From: Solenopsis invicta
Lineage: Eukaryota; Arthropoda; Insecta; Hymenoptera; Formicidae
Reading direction: 5' to 3'
DNA: 64,000 nt
NCBI RefSeq assembly: GCF_016802725.1
Contig: NC_052673.1
Location: 19,480,603-19,544,602, forward strand
Shown: one piece after another, positions 48,368-61,900 of the stretch
How the letters are laid out: every line of letters starts with the position of its first letter
How positions within the stretch are numbered: the first letter of the stretch is position 1
Translations under genes and position numbers: made by a program
Notes under the pieces: generated by a model
Database searches by the model: none
Told to the model about the DNA's origin: nothing
Seen by the model: the letters and a program-made list of their open reading frames with translations, nothing else

Positions 48368-48371
48368 CCCA
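48359..48371 (-). other. Primer-binding site, tRNA-Pro type (copy 1)
   Basis: On the minus strand, 3 nt inside the 5' LTR, the sequence is TGGGGGCTCGTCC. It starts with TGG, complementary to a tRNA CCA end, and matches the classic proline-tRNA primer site. Confidence 0.8.
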
Positions 48372-48374
48372 GAT

Positions 48375-48796
48375 TGTAGGATAATATGATTTTAAGAAGG
48401 ATAAAATAGAAATAAATATAATGATTAAAGGTAGTTGTTATTAATAATGTCGCAATTTAATCAAATACGCGATTTAAATAGTTACATATATAGAGCGAAT
48501 CTTGTCGCTTCAGTCGAATTAATAATATCAATCGTCTCTTGCAAAAGTTCACGTAAAAGAAAAAACGAACTCGTGGCTAACTCTGAATTTCCGCTCTCTG
48601 TCTCTGTTTATCTCTTACTCTGTCCTTATACACTCTGTCTCTGACACGGAGCACTGTCTCGGCTCGCGACTCACAGCGGACTCCCGCTCGCTCGCGCTCT
48701 TCCAAATTCCGACAACATATAAGGTCATTACGATTATCGACCGATAACAATCGATCTTCGATCCCTCGATCCTTGTCCGATATCTATTCTCCTACA
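48375..48796 (-). repeat. 5' LTR of gypsy copy 1 (422 bp)
   Basis: Same ends as its partner but with ACATATATAGAGC (4 bp shorter). It has private changes: GTAAAAGAAAAAACG and CCGCTCTCTG. It is followed by TAAC. Confidence 0.95.
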
Positions 48797-50836
48797 TAAC
48801 TCTTCTCGGGGTTATCAGAACACAGAGATATTGGAGAAATTCGCAAAAAAAAAATTTACTCAAAAATTTTGAAATTTGCCTGATATAAGTCTATCCTTTT
48901 TCAGTTCAGCGATTCGATACATGATGATAAAAGTTATATCTCTTCTGTGGGCTATCAGAATACAGAGATATTGCAGAAATTCGCAAAAAAATCAATTTTA
49001 CTTAAAAATTTCCAACTTTGACTGATATAACGCTTTTGTCTTTTCTTTAGCGATTCGATCCATTATGATAAATGTTATAACTCTTCTCGAGGCTATCAGA
49101 ACACAGAGATATTGGAGAAATTCGCAAAAAAAGTTTTACTCAAAAATTTCGAAATTTGCCTGATATAAGTCTTTCCTTTTTCTGTTCAGCGATTCGATAC
49201 ATCATGATAAAAGTTATATCTCTTCTGTGGGCTATCAGAACACATAGATATTGGAGAAATTCGCAAAAAAACCAATTTTACTAAAAAATTTCGAACTTTG
49301 ACTGATATAACGCTTTCGTCTTTTCTTTAGCGATTCGTTCCATTATGATAAAGGTTATAACTCTTCTCGAGGCTATCAGAACACAGAGATATTGGAGAAA
49401 TTCGAAAAAAAAACAATTTTACTAAAAAATTTCGAACATGGACTGATATAACACTTTCGTCTTTTACTTTAGCGATTCGATCCATTATGATAAATGTTAT
49501 AACTCTTCTCGGGGCTATCAGAACACAGAGATATTGGAGAAATTCGCAAAAAAATTTTACTCAAAAATTTTGAAATTTGCCTGATATAAGTCTTTACTTT
49601 TTCAGTTCAGCGATTCGATACATCATGATAAAAGTTATATCTCTTCTGTGGGCTATCAGAACACAGATATATTGGAGAAATTCGCAAAAAAATCAATTTT
49701 ACTAAATAATTTCCAACTTTGACTGATATAACGCTTTCGTCTTTTCTTTAGCGATTCGATCCATTATGATAAATGTCATAACACTTCTCGGGGCTATCAG
49801 AACACAGAGATATTGGAGAAATTCGCAAAAAAAATTTTCCGGAAAATTTTCGAACTTTGACTGATATAACACTTTCGTCTTTTACTTTAGCGATTCGATC
49901 CATTATGATAAATGTTATAACTCTTCTCGGGGCTATCAGAACACAGAGATATTGGAGAAATTCGCAAAAAAAATTTTCCTCAAAGTTTTCGAGCTTTGAC
50001 TGATATAACTATTTCGTCTTTCACTTTAGCGATTCGATCCATTATGATAAAAGTTAGAAATCTTCTCTGGGCTATCAGAACACAGAGATATTGGAGAAAT
50101 CCGCAAAAAAAATTTTTCTCAAAAATTTCGAAATTTGCCTGATATAAGTCTTTCCTTTTTCAGTTCAGCGATTCGATACATCATGATAAAAGTTATATCT
50201 CTTCTATGGGCTATCAGAACACATAGATATTGGAGAAATTCGCAAAAAAACCAATTTTACTAAAAAATTTCGAACTTTGACTGATATAACTTTTTCGTCT
50301 TTTACTTTAGCGACTCGATCCATTATGATAAATGTTATAACTCTTCTCGGGGTTATCAGAACACAGAGATATTGGAGAAATTCGCAAAAAAAAATTTACT
50401 CAAAAATTTTGAAATTTGCCTGATATAAGTCTATCCTTTTTCAGTTCAGCGATTCGATACATCATGATAAAAGTTATATCTCTTCTGTGGGCTAACAGAA
50501 CACAGAGATATTGGAGAAATTGGCAAAAAAATCAATTTTACTAAAAAATTTCCAAATTTGACTGATATGACGCTTTCGTCTTTTCTTTAGCGATTCGATC
50601 CATTATGATAAATGTTGTAACTCTTCTCGGGGTTATCAGAACACAGAGATATTGGAGAAATTCGCAAAAAAAAATTTACTCAAATATTTCGAACTTTGAC
50701 GGATATAAGTCTTTCGTTTTTCACTTTAGCGACTCGATCGATCATGATAAAAGTTAGAACTATTCTGGGGGCTATCAGAACACAGATATTGGAGAAATTC
50801 GCAAAAAAAATTTTACTCAAAAATTTCGAAATTTGG
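48797..50836. repeat. Satellite array block 6
   Basis: About 14-15 monomers that follow block 3 from 33310 almost base for base, including its marker variants. About two monomers (~280 bp) are missing near 50590. Confidence 0.95.
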
Positions 50837-52131
50837 TACAGGGTGTCCCATTTTAATTCCTCCACGCAAATATTTCCGTTCCCTCGCATTTTACAAGAAA
50901 ATATTTAAGACAAAAGTTGTATGGTTTCGAGGGGGACATAAGATTGTGTCATTAATTTGACCTCGAATAGTTGCTTAAAGGTCACTTAAAGGTCAACTAC
51001 AATTTTTTAAATGGACCTCCCTATTTTTTATGGCATATTCTTGTAGCTTATCTCGAGACGTTTCCAAAACACTATAAACAAATGTCTTTCCGTTAAGTAT
51101 TTTGCGAGTTGTGAAGCTTGAATGTTGGTGGGCCATTTTAATCCATCCACGCAAATATTTCCGTTCCCTTGCATTTTACTAGAAAATGTTTCAGACAAAA
51201 GTTGTATTGTTCAAAGGGGGCCAACCATTGATGACCTTGAATTTGACCTTGAAGTCGATTTTCAAAGTCATTTTAAGATTAACAAGTGTTTTTTCATTGG
51301 AAACCCCTATTTTTGATCCCGGATTTGAAAAGAGCACAAAGTTTTGCGTAAAAAATATGTACCCATGGTAGGGCCTAAAAGTGGACTATAGGGGACTTTT
51401 AGACGAAAACATGTGATTTTATTTTAGCACTACTTTTAGCATAACCCAGGAACAACGACGTGGACGTAGTAGTTTTCTGTTCCCCTTGGGGTGCTTGATT
51501 AACGTGTGTAGTGCTAAATACTTTATCACAAAAAGCAGTGCTAAAATAAAATCACCTGTTTTCGTCTGAAAGTCCCCTATGGTCCACTTTTAGGCCCTAA
51601 CATTGGTACAAATTTTTTATGCAAAACTTTGAGCTCTTTCCAAATCCGGGATCAAAAATACGGGTTTCCATTGAAAAAACACTTGTTAATCTTAAAATGA
51701 CTTTGAAAATCGACTTCAAGGTCAAGTTCAAGGTCATCAACGGTTGGACCCCTTTGAAGCATACAACTTTTGTCTGAAACATTTTCTTGTAAAATGCAAG
51801 GGAACGGAAGTATTAGCGTGGAGGTATTAAAATAACCAACCAAATTTCAAGCGTCACAAATCGCAAAATACTTAACGGAAAGACATTTGTTTATAGTGTT
51901 TTGGAAAGGCCTCGAGATAAGCTACAAGAATACGCTATAAAAAATAGGCATTTCTATTTAAAAAATTGAAGGTGGCCTTTATGTGACCTTTAAGCAACTA
52001 TTCGAAGTCAAACTAATGACACCATCTTATGTACCCCTCGAAACCATACAACTTTTGTCTAAATCATTTTCTTGTAAAATGCAAGGGAACGTAAATATCT
52101 GCGTGGACGCATTAAAATGGGACACCTTTTA
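50837..52131. mobile_element. Palindromic TA-flanked transposon, copy 5
   Basis: Element 50839-52129. It shares all visible markers with copy 3 (left flank AAATTTGGTACAGGG, GAATTTGACC, CACCTTT end) and is its duplicate 15,207 bp further on. Confidence 0.9.
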
Positions 52132-55100
52132 TAACTCTTTCGTCTTTCACTTTAGCGATTCGATCCATTATGATAAAAGTTAGAAATCTTCTCTAGGCTA
52201 TCAGAACACAGAGATATTGGAGAAATTCGCAAAAAAAGTTTTACTCAAAAATTTCGAAATTTGCCTGATATAAGTCTTTCCTTTTTCTGTTCAGCGATTC
52301 GATACATCATGATAAAAGTTACATCTCTTCTGTGGGCTATCAGAACACATAGATATTGGAGAAATTCGCAAAAAAACAATTTTACTAAAAAATTTCGAAC
52401 TTTGACTGATATAACTTTTTCGTCTTTTACTTTAGCGACTCGATCCATTATGATAAATGTTATAACTCTTCTCGGGGTTATCAGAACACAGAGATATTGG
52501 AGAAATTCGCAAAAAAAAATTTACTCAAAAATTTTGAAATTTGGCTGATATAAGTCTATCCTTTTTCAGTTCAGCGATTCGATACATCATGATAAAAGTT
52601 GTATCTCTTCTGTGGGCTATCAGAACACATAGATATTGGAGAAATTCGCAAAAAAACCAATTTTACTAAAAAATTTCGAACTTTGACTGATATAACCTTT
52701 TCGTCTTTTACTTTAGCGATTCGATCCATTATGACAAAAGTTATAACTCTTCTCGGGGCTATCAGAACACAGAGATATTGGAGAAATTCGCAAAAAAAAT
52801 TTTACTCAAAAATTTCGAAATTTGCCTGATATAAGTCTTTACTTTTTCAGTTCAGCGATTCGATACATCATGATAAAAGTTATATCTCTTCTGTGTGCTA
52901 TCAGAACACAGAGATATTGGAGAAATTCGCAACAAAATCAATTTTACTAAATAATTTCCAACTTTGACTGATATAACGCTTTCGTCTTTTCTTTAGCGAC
53001 TCTATCCATTATGATAAATGTTATAACTCTTCTCGGGGTTATCAGAACACAGAGATATTGGAGAAATTCGCAAAAAAAAATTTACTCAAAAATTTTGAAA
53101 TTTGCCTGATATAAGTCTATCCTTTTTCAGTTCAGCGATTCGATACATCATGATAAAAGTTATATCTCTTCTGTGGGCTATCAGAACACAGAGATATTGC
53201 AGAAATTCGCAAAAAAATCAATTTTACTAAAAAATTTCCAACTTTGACTGATATAACGCTTTCGTCTTTTCTTTAGCGATTCGATCGTTTATGATAAATG
53301 TTATAACTCTTCTCGGGGCTATCAGAACACAGAGATATTGGAGAAATTCGCAAAAAAAGTTTTACTCAAAAATTTCAAAATTTGCCTGATATAAGTCTTT
53401 CCTTTTTCAGTTCAGCGATTCGATACATCATGATAAAAGTTATATCTCTTCTGTGGGCTATCAGAACACAGAGATATTGGAGAAATTCGCAACAAAATCA
53501 ATTTTACTAAATAATTTCCAACTTTGACTGATATAACGCTTTCGTCTTTTCTTTAGCGATTCGATCCATTATGATAAATGTTATAACTCTTCTCGGGGCT
53601 ATCAGAACACAGAGATATTGGAGAAATACGCAAAAAAAATTTTCCGGAAAATTTTTGAACATTGACTGATATAAAACTTTCGTCTTTTACTTTAGCGATT
53701 CGATCCATTATGATAAATGTTATAGCTCTTCTCGGGGCTATTAGAACACTGAGATATTGGAGAAATTCGCAAAAAAAATTTTCCTCAAAGTTTTCGAACT
53801 TTGACTGATATAACTATTTCGTCTTTCACTTTAGCGATTCGATCCATTATGATAAAAGTTAGAAATCTTCTCTGGGCTATCAGAACACAGAGATATTGGA
53901 GAAATTCGCAAAAAAAAATTTACTCAAAAATTTTGAAATTTGCCTGATATAAGTCTATCCTTTTTCAGTTCAGCGATTCGATACATCATGATAAAAGTTG
54001 TATCTCTTCTGTGGGCTGTCAGAACACATAGATATTGGAGAAATTCGCAAAAAAACCAATTTTACTAAAAAATTTCGAACTTTTACTGATATAAATTTTT
54101 CGTCTTTTATTTTAGCGATTCGATCCATTATGATAAAAGTTATAACTTTTCTCGGGGCTATCAGAACACAGAGATATTGGAGAAATTCGCAAAAAAAATT
54201 TTACTCAAAAATTTTGAAATTTGCCTGATATAAGTCTTTACTTTTTCAGTTCAGCGATTCGATACATCATGATAAAAGTTATATCTCTTCTGTGGGCTAT
54301 CAGAACACAGAGATATTGGAGAAATTCGCAAAAAAATCAATTTTACTAAATAATTTCCAACTTTGACTGATATAACGCTTTCGTCTTTTCTTTAGCGATT
54401 CGATCCATTATGATAAATGTCATAACATCTTCTCGGGGCTATCAGAACACAGAGATATTGGAGAAATTCGCAAAAAAAATTTTCCGGAAAAATTTCGAAC
54501 TTTGACTGATATAACACTTTCGTCTTTTACTTTAGCGATTCGATCCATTATGATAAATGTTATAACTCTTCTCGGGGCTATCAGAACACAGAGATATTGG
54601 AGAAATTCGCAAAAAAAATTTTCCTTAAAGTTTTCGAGCTTTGACTGATATAACTATTTCGTCTTTCACTTTAGCGATTCGATCCATTATGATAAAAGTT
54701 AGAAATCTTCTCTGGGCTATCAGAACACAGAGATATTGGAGAAATCCGCAAAAAAAATTTTTCTCAAAAATTTCGAAATTTGCCTGATATAAGTCTTTCC
54801 TTTTTCAGTTCAGCGATTCGATACATCATGATAAAAGTTATATCTCCTGTGGGCTATCAGAACACATAGATATTGGAGAAATTCGCAAAAAAACCAATTT
54901 TACTAAAAAATTTCGAACTTTGACTGATATAACTTTTTCGTCTTTTACTTTAGCGACTCAATCCATTATGATAAATGTTATAACTCTTCTCGGGGTTATC
55001 AGAACACAAAGATATTGGAGAAATTCGCAAAAAAAAATTTACTCAAAAATTTTGAAATTTGCCTGATATAAGTCTATCCTTTTTCAGTTCAGCGATTCGA

Positions 55101-55760
55101 TACATCATGATAAAAGTTATATCTCTTCTGTGGGCTATCAGAACACAGAGATATTGCAGAAATTCGCAAAAAAATCAATTTTACTAAAAAATTTCCAACT
55201 TTGACTGATATAACGCTTTCGTCTTTTCTTTAGCGATTCGATCCATTATGATAAATGTTATAACTCTTCTCGGGGCTATCAGAACACAGAGATATTGGAG
55301 AAATTCGCAAAAAAAGTTTTACTCAAAAATTTCGAAATTTGCCTGATATAAGTCTTTCCTTTTTCTGTTCAGCGATTCGATACATCATGATAAAAGTTAT
55401 ATCTCTTCTGTGGGCTATCAGAACACAGAGATATTGGAGAAATTCGCAAAAAAATCAATTTTACTAAAAAATTTCCAACTTTGACTGATATAACTTTTTC
55501 GTCTTTTACTTTAGCGACTCGATCCATTATGATAAATGTTGTAACTCTTCTCGGGGTTATCAGAACACAGAGATATTGGAGAAATTCGCAAAAAAACATT
55601 TACTCAAATATTTTGAACTTTGACGGATATAAGTCTTTCGTTTTTCACTTTAGCGACTCGATCGATCATGATAACAGTTAGAACTATTCTGGGGGCTATC
55701 AGAACACAGATATTGGAGAAATTCGCGAAAAAAATTTTACTCAAAAATTTCGAACTTTGA
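52132..55760. repeat. Satellite array block 7
   Basis: About 26 monomers, the duplicate of block 4. It differs by point changes and by gain of whole monomers around 54300-54600. No gene. Confidence 0.95.
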
Positions 55761-57055
55761 TACAGGGTGTCCCATTTTAATTCCTCCACGCAAATATTTC
55801 CGTTCCCTCGCATTTTACAAGAAAATATTTAAGACAAAAGTTGTATGGTTTCGAGGGGGACATAAGATAGTGTCATTAATTTGACCTCGAATAGTTGCTT
55901 AAAGGTCACTTAAAGGTCAACTACAATTTTTTAAATGGACATCCCTATTTTTTATGGCATATTCTTGTATCTTATCTCGAGACGTTTCCAAAACACTATA
56001 AACAAATGTCTTTCCGTTAAGTATTTTGCGAGTTGTGAAGCTTGAATGTTGGTGGGCCATTTTAATCCATCCACGCAAATATTTCCGTTCCCTTGCATTT
56101 TACTAGAATATGTTTCAGACAAAAGTTGTATTGTTCAAAGGGGGCCAACCATTGATGACCTTGAATTTGACCTTGAAGTCGATTTTCAAAGTCATTTTAA
56201 GATTAACAAGTGTTTTTTCATTGGAAACCCCTATTTTTGATCCCGGATTTGAAAAGAGCACAAAGTTTTGCGTAAAAAATATGTACCCATGGTAGGGCCT
56301 AAAAGTGGACTATAGGGGACTTTTAGACGAAAACATGTGATTTTATTTTAGCACTACTTTTAGCATAACCCAGGAACAACGACGTGGACGTAGTAGTTTT
56401 CTGTTCCCCTTGGGGTGCTTGATTAACGTGTGTAGTGCTAAATACTTTATCACAAAAAGCAGTGCTAAAATAAAATCACCTGTTTTCGTCTGAAAGTCCC
56501 CTATGGTCCACTTTTAGGCCCTAACATTGGTACAAATTTTTTATGCAAAACTTTGAGCTCTTTCCAAATCCGGGATCAAAAATACGGGTTTCCATTGAAA
56601 AAACACTTGTTAATCTTAAAATGACTTTGAAAATCGACTTCAAGGTCAAGTTCAAGGTCATCAACGGTTGGACCCCTTTGAAGCATACAACTTTTGTCTG
56701 AAACATTTTCTTGTAAAATGCAAGGGAACGGAAGTATTAGCGTGGAGGTATTAAAATAACCAACCAAATTTCAAGCGTCACAAATCGCAAAATACTTAAC
56801 GGAAAGACATTTGTTTATAGTGTTTTGGAAAGGCCTCGAGATAAGCTACAAGAATACGCTATAAAAAATAGGCATTTCTATTTAAAAAATTGAAGGTGGC
56901 CTTTATGTGACCTTTAAGCAACTATTCGAAGTCAAACTAATGACACCATCTTATGTACCCCTCGAAACCATACAACTTTTGTCTAAATCATTTTCTTGTA
57001 AAATGCAAGGGAACGTAAATATCTGCGTGGACGCATTAAAATGGGACACCTTTTA
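55761..57055. mobile_element. Palindromic TA-flanked transposon, copy 6 (mosaic)
   Basis: Element 55763-57053. The left flank and first ~100 bp follow copy 4 (GATAACAGTTAGAAC flank, ACATAAGATAGTGTC). From about 56160 on it follows copies 3 and 5 (GAATTTGACC, GCAAAACTTTGAGCTC, CACCTTT end). The switch lies between about 55870 and 56160. Confidence 0.9.
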
Positions 57056-58510
57056 TAACTCTTTCGTCTTTCACTCTAGCGATTCGATCCATTATGATAA
57101 AAGTTAGAAATCTTCTCTGGGCTATCAGAACACAGAGATATTGGAGAAATTCGCAAAAAAAATTTTACTCAAAAATTTCGAAATTTGCCTGATATAAGTC
57201 TTTCCTTTTTCAGTTCAGCGATTCGATACATCATGATAAAAGTTGTATCTCTTCTGTGGGCTATCAGAACACATAGATATTGGAGAAATTCGCAAAAAAA
57301 CAATTTTACTAAATAATTTCCAACTTTGACTGATATAACGCTTTCGTCTTTTCTTTAGCGATTCGATCCATTATGATAAATGTTATAACTCTTCTCGGGG
57401 CTATCAGAACACAGAGATATTGGAGAAATTCGCAAAAAAACAATTTTACTAAAAATTTTCGAACTTTGACTGATATAAAACTTTCGTCTTTTACTTTAGC
57501 GATTCGATCCATTATGATAAATGTCATAACTCTTCTCGGGGCTATCAGAACACAGAGATATTGGAGAAATTCGCAAAAAAAATTTTCCTCAAAGTTTTCG
57601 CACTTAGACTGATATAACTATTTCGTCTTTCACTTTAGCGATTCGATCCATTATGATAAAAGTTAGAAATCTTCTCTGGGCTATCAGAACACAGAGATAT
57701 TGGAGAAATCCGCAAAAAAAATTTTACTCAAAAATTTCGAAATTTGCCTGATATAAGTCTTTCCTTTTTCAGTTCAGCGATTCGATACATCATGATAAAA
57801 GTTATATCTCTTCTGTGGGCTATCAGAACACATAGATATTGTAGAAATTCGCAAAAAAACCAATTTTACTAAAAAATTTCGAACTTTGACTGATATAACT
57901 TTTTCGTCTTTTACTTTAGCGACTCGATCCTTTATGATAAATGTTATAACTCTTCTCGGGGTTATCAGAACACAGAGATATTGGAGAAATTCGCAAAAAA
58001 AAATTTACTCAAAAATTTTGAAATTTGCCTGATATAAGTCTATCCTTTTTCAGTTCAGCGATTCGATACATCATGATAAAAGTTATATCTCTTCTGTGGG
58101 CTATCAGAACACATAGATATTGGAGAAATTCGCAAAAAAACCAATTTTACTAAAAAATTTCGAACTTTGACTGATATAAATTTCGTCTTTTACTTTAGCG
58201 ATTCGATCCATTATGATAAAAGTTATAACTCTTCTCGGGGCTATCAGAACACAGAGATATTGGAGAAATTCGCAAAAAAAATTTTACTCAAAAATTTCGA
58301 AATTTGCCTGATATAAGTCTTTACTTTTTCAGTTCAGCGATTCGATACATCATGATAAAAGTTATATCTCTTCTGTGGGCTATCAGAACACATAGATATT
58401 GGAGAAATTCGCAAAAAAACCAATTTTACTAAAAAATTTCGAACTTTGACTGATATAACTTTTTCGTCTTTTACTTTAGCGACTCGATCCATTATGATAA
58501 ATGTTATAAC
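57056..58510. repeat. Satellite array block 8, ending at the second LTR element
   Basis: About ten monomers. The final ~96 bp before the LTR equals the left flank of gypsy copy 1, but further left the markers differ (TTCGC, not TTTGC; ATAGATATTGG, not ATAGATATAGG). It ends with TAAC. Confidence 0.95.
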
Positions 58511-58936
58511 TGTAGGATAATATGATTTTAAGAAGGATAAAATAGAAATAAATATAATGATTAAAGGTAGTTGTTATTAATAATGTCGCAATTTAATCAA
58601 ATACGCGATTTAAATAGTTACATATACGTATAGAGCGAATCTTGTCGCTTCAGTCGAATTAATAATATCAATCGTCTCTTGCAAAAGTTCACGTAAAAGG
58701 AAAAACGAACTCGTGGCTAACTCTGAATTTCCGCACTCTGTCTCTGTTTATCTCTTACTCTGTCCTTATACACTCTGTCTCTGACACGGAGCACTGTCTC
58801 GGCTCGCGACTCACAGCGGACTCCCGCTCGCTCGCGCTCTTCCAAATTCCGACAACATATAAGGTCATTACGATTATCGACCGATAACAATCGATCTTCG
58901 ATCCCTCGATCCTTGTCCGATATCTATTCTCCTACA
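58511..58936 (-). repeat. 3' LTR of gypsy copy 2 (426 bp)
   Basis: Contains the longer ACATATACGTATAGAGC form and, by eye, equals the 3' LTR of copy 1. Confidence 0.95.
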
Positions 58937-58990
58937 GCTCGGCCATTCCTGCTGCTACATTCGCCCTCGAATGTACATCTTCGACCTGCG

Positions 58991-61900
58991 TCATTCGGAA
59001 ACCTCGTCATCATCTTCAGAATAATCATGATCGTCCTCGCTAACCCATGGCTTCATGTAGTCAGCCGACGTCGTTGTCCGACTTGGACCCTCACTCTCAC
59101 CAATTTTTTGCACCACATATCTATGGTTGCGTAGGACTCTGATAATCTCGTATGGTCCTAAGAACTTGCCAGAAAGCTTCATCCCTGGGCCTCGCTGAGT
59201 GCGCTTGATAGCGACCATCTCTCCTTCGCGATAATCTCTAGGCTTCTTTCTTCTCCTGTCGAAACTCCGCTTGTTCTCCTGCTGCATTTTGACGATGTTT
59301 TTCCTCGCCTCAGCTCGCAATTCTTCTCGGGCGTCTTGAAAAGACTCCAGTCGCTCCTTCTCCAATATCTCCTTAATTTCTGGACAATCCTTCAACCTCG
59401 GATGTGTCCCTAAAAGCACTTGGAACGGAGATAAACCTAAGCTTCGATGAGGTGCAGCATTCAGATACTGCTGTGCTGTATCAAGGTGCCGATACCATTC
59501 ATGCGGTTTTGGAGCAGCCAACTTGGTCAGTAGCGGTATGAGCGTTCTGTTGACTCGCTCAACCTGTCCATTCGCTCTCGGTACACCTGTTGTTATTAAA
59601 ATGTGCTCGATGTTTTGTACCTTACAGTACTCCTCAAACTCGCTCGATGTAAAAGCAGTTCCTCGGTCAGTGACAATCCGTCGTGGATTGCAAAAAACTG
59701 CCGCTTGTTTCCTCAGGCGCGTTAAAACCTCATGCGTACTCGTAGACTTTGTAGCGTAGAGCCACACAAACTTGGAGAAAGCGTCGATAACTACGAGAAT
59801 GTGATGATAAGTCTTCTTCGTCGACGGCAACGGTCCCAGATGATCCATATGCAGGGTATCCAACGGAACCTTCCCCTTCTCAATGGGATGCAAAAAACAT
59901 TCCTGCTTTCCTTGCTTTCTCTCGGCTAGAATGCACGCAACACAATTGCGCACAATTTCCTCGACTCTTCGTCGTAAATTTGGAATCCAGTAGTCATTCT
60001 TTACTAAACTTTCAGTCTTGTTCACCGAAAAATGGCCTTGCTCATGTGCTCGACGAATAATCTGCGCCTGCATTCTTCTTGGTACCACAAGCTGTAGATC
60101 ACCATCGGATTCTCTAAACAGTAGGTTACCTCGTAACGTGTACTCCTGTGCTTGTCCGCGAGAAACTAATTCGCGAAGCCTCTTCACACCATCGTCTTCC
60201 TCTTGAGCTCTCCTGAGCCTAGCTGTCAACCCAGCGTCTGTCTCGTCGATAACCAAACACGCCGGTAACGGATTACGACTGAGCGCATCAACATGCACCA
60301 TGCTCTTTCCAGGACGATGCTCTATGGTATAGTGGAACTCTTCCAGAAGCAATGCCCATCTGGCAACCCGTACGCACAGGTCCTTTTTATTCATTGTCAA
60401 CGTGAAAGCACGACAGTCGGTCACGATTTTGAATGTGATGCCCAGCAAATAAACGCGAAATTTCTTCAACGCCTTTATTATAGCCAAGACCTCCAACTCG
60501 TAGCTCGGGTATTTAGCTTCAGCCGATGTCGTTTTCCCGCTTGAATAATAAACAGGATGAAAAAGGTTGTCCTCGTTGCCTCTCTGAAGTAATATTGCAC
60601 CATATCCAAGCGCCGAAGCGTCCGTATGCAACTCAGTCTCTGCTCCCGCCCGGTACAGACTTAATACTGGTCCTTCGCTCAGCATCTTCTTCAACCTCTC
60701 GAAGGCATTCTTCTCTGCCGCGCCAAAATTGAATTTTACGCCTGTTTTCAGCAGACTCGACAATGGATGTGCTATTGCAGCATAACCTGGAATAAATTTT
60801 CTAAAGTAGCCGCTCAAGCCCAGAAAACTTTGTACCTGCTTAACATTAGTCGGCTCCGGAAAACGTCGAACTGCCTCAGTCTTTTTATTGGATGGGCGCA
60901 CTTGTCCCGCCTCAATAACGTGCCCCAAAAACTCCACTCTCGTCTGTAGAAAGCAGCATTTCTTCCAGTTGATGTCAAGGCCAGCCTCACTGGCAACCTT
61001 GAGCACTCTCTCGAGCCTCTTCAGTCCGATATCAACATCATTTGAAGGAATGATCAAATCGTCCATGTACGCCATCACTATCCCTTCTCGTATCAGGTCT
61101 CTAAAAATTAAATTAACAAATCTTTGAAATACGGCCGGCGAATTACACAAGCCAAACGGAACCTTCAAGAATTCGTAGTGTCCGTCAGGGACAACAAAAG
61201 CCGTATATTTTCGACTTGACTCCTCTACTGCTACGTGGAAGAAACCATTTCTCAGGTCAAGCGTGGTAAACAACAGAGCGCCTTGCAATAGGTCTATCTC
61301 GTCCTCTATTAACGGTAACGGATACCGATCCTTGAGAATCTTTTTATTTAGATGACGATAATCCACACACAACCTGGCCGCCCCGTCCTTCTTCCGGACC
61401 AATACCACAGGACTGGCATACTCCGATATCGATGGCTGAATAATTCCCTCCGCAAGCCATTCGTCGATTTGTGCGTTGACCTCCTCTCTTTCCGACGGAG
61501 ATAATCGCCTGGCAGACTGGTAGACTGGCTCTTCGTCCTTTAGTATAAGTTTCATTTTAATATTAGTTTCGCGCGCTTTATTCGGCTTATAATTTTCAAT
61601 AAGGTTTTGTAACGATGCTCTTTGCTCCGCATTTCCCGCGCCGGTCACGTCCACGTGATTTATCTCAAAATCCGCGTGTGTCAAATTTATATTAAATATT
61701 TCCGGTATCGAATGCTTATTCTCGCATGTTGACTCTTGTAACGGACTAATGGAAATTTTTCCTGCTTTGAAATTGACCTCGACAGCATCCAAGAAGTTGG
61801 TTCCCAATAACATTTGATGTCGCATTAACGTGTCCGAGACTACTTGTATACACACGGAATAGTTGTGTTCGTCAACACGAATTTCGGCCTCGAATTCTCC

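Larger units (their letters stand above)
43304..48796 (-). mobile_element. Ty3/gypsy LTR retrotransposon, complete, copy 1
   Basis: The element is 5,493 bp. LTRs are 43304-43729 (426 bp, the 3' LTR because coding is on -) and 48375-48796 (422 bp, the 5' LTR). Both begin TGTAGGA and end TCCTACA. A 4-bp duplication TAAC flanks it (43300-43303 and 48797-48800). The internal part has one Gag-Pol frame, a primer site 3 nt inside the 5' LTR and a 17-bp tandem repeat. No env-like frame is present. The frame is intact. Confidence 0.96.

Noticed and set aside
26620..57107. Frames of 60-88 codons (for example MLVGHFNPSTQIFPF and MVGYFNTSTLILPF)
   Set aside because: They lie in the palindromic transposon arms and are mirror images of each other on opposite strands, which shows that they follow from the inverted repeat and not from coding.
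25065..58510. CRISPR-like array
   Set aside because: The repeats are ~140-bp contiguous monomers with no unique spacers, no cas genes and a eukaryotic context.
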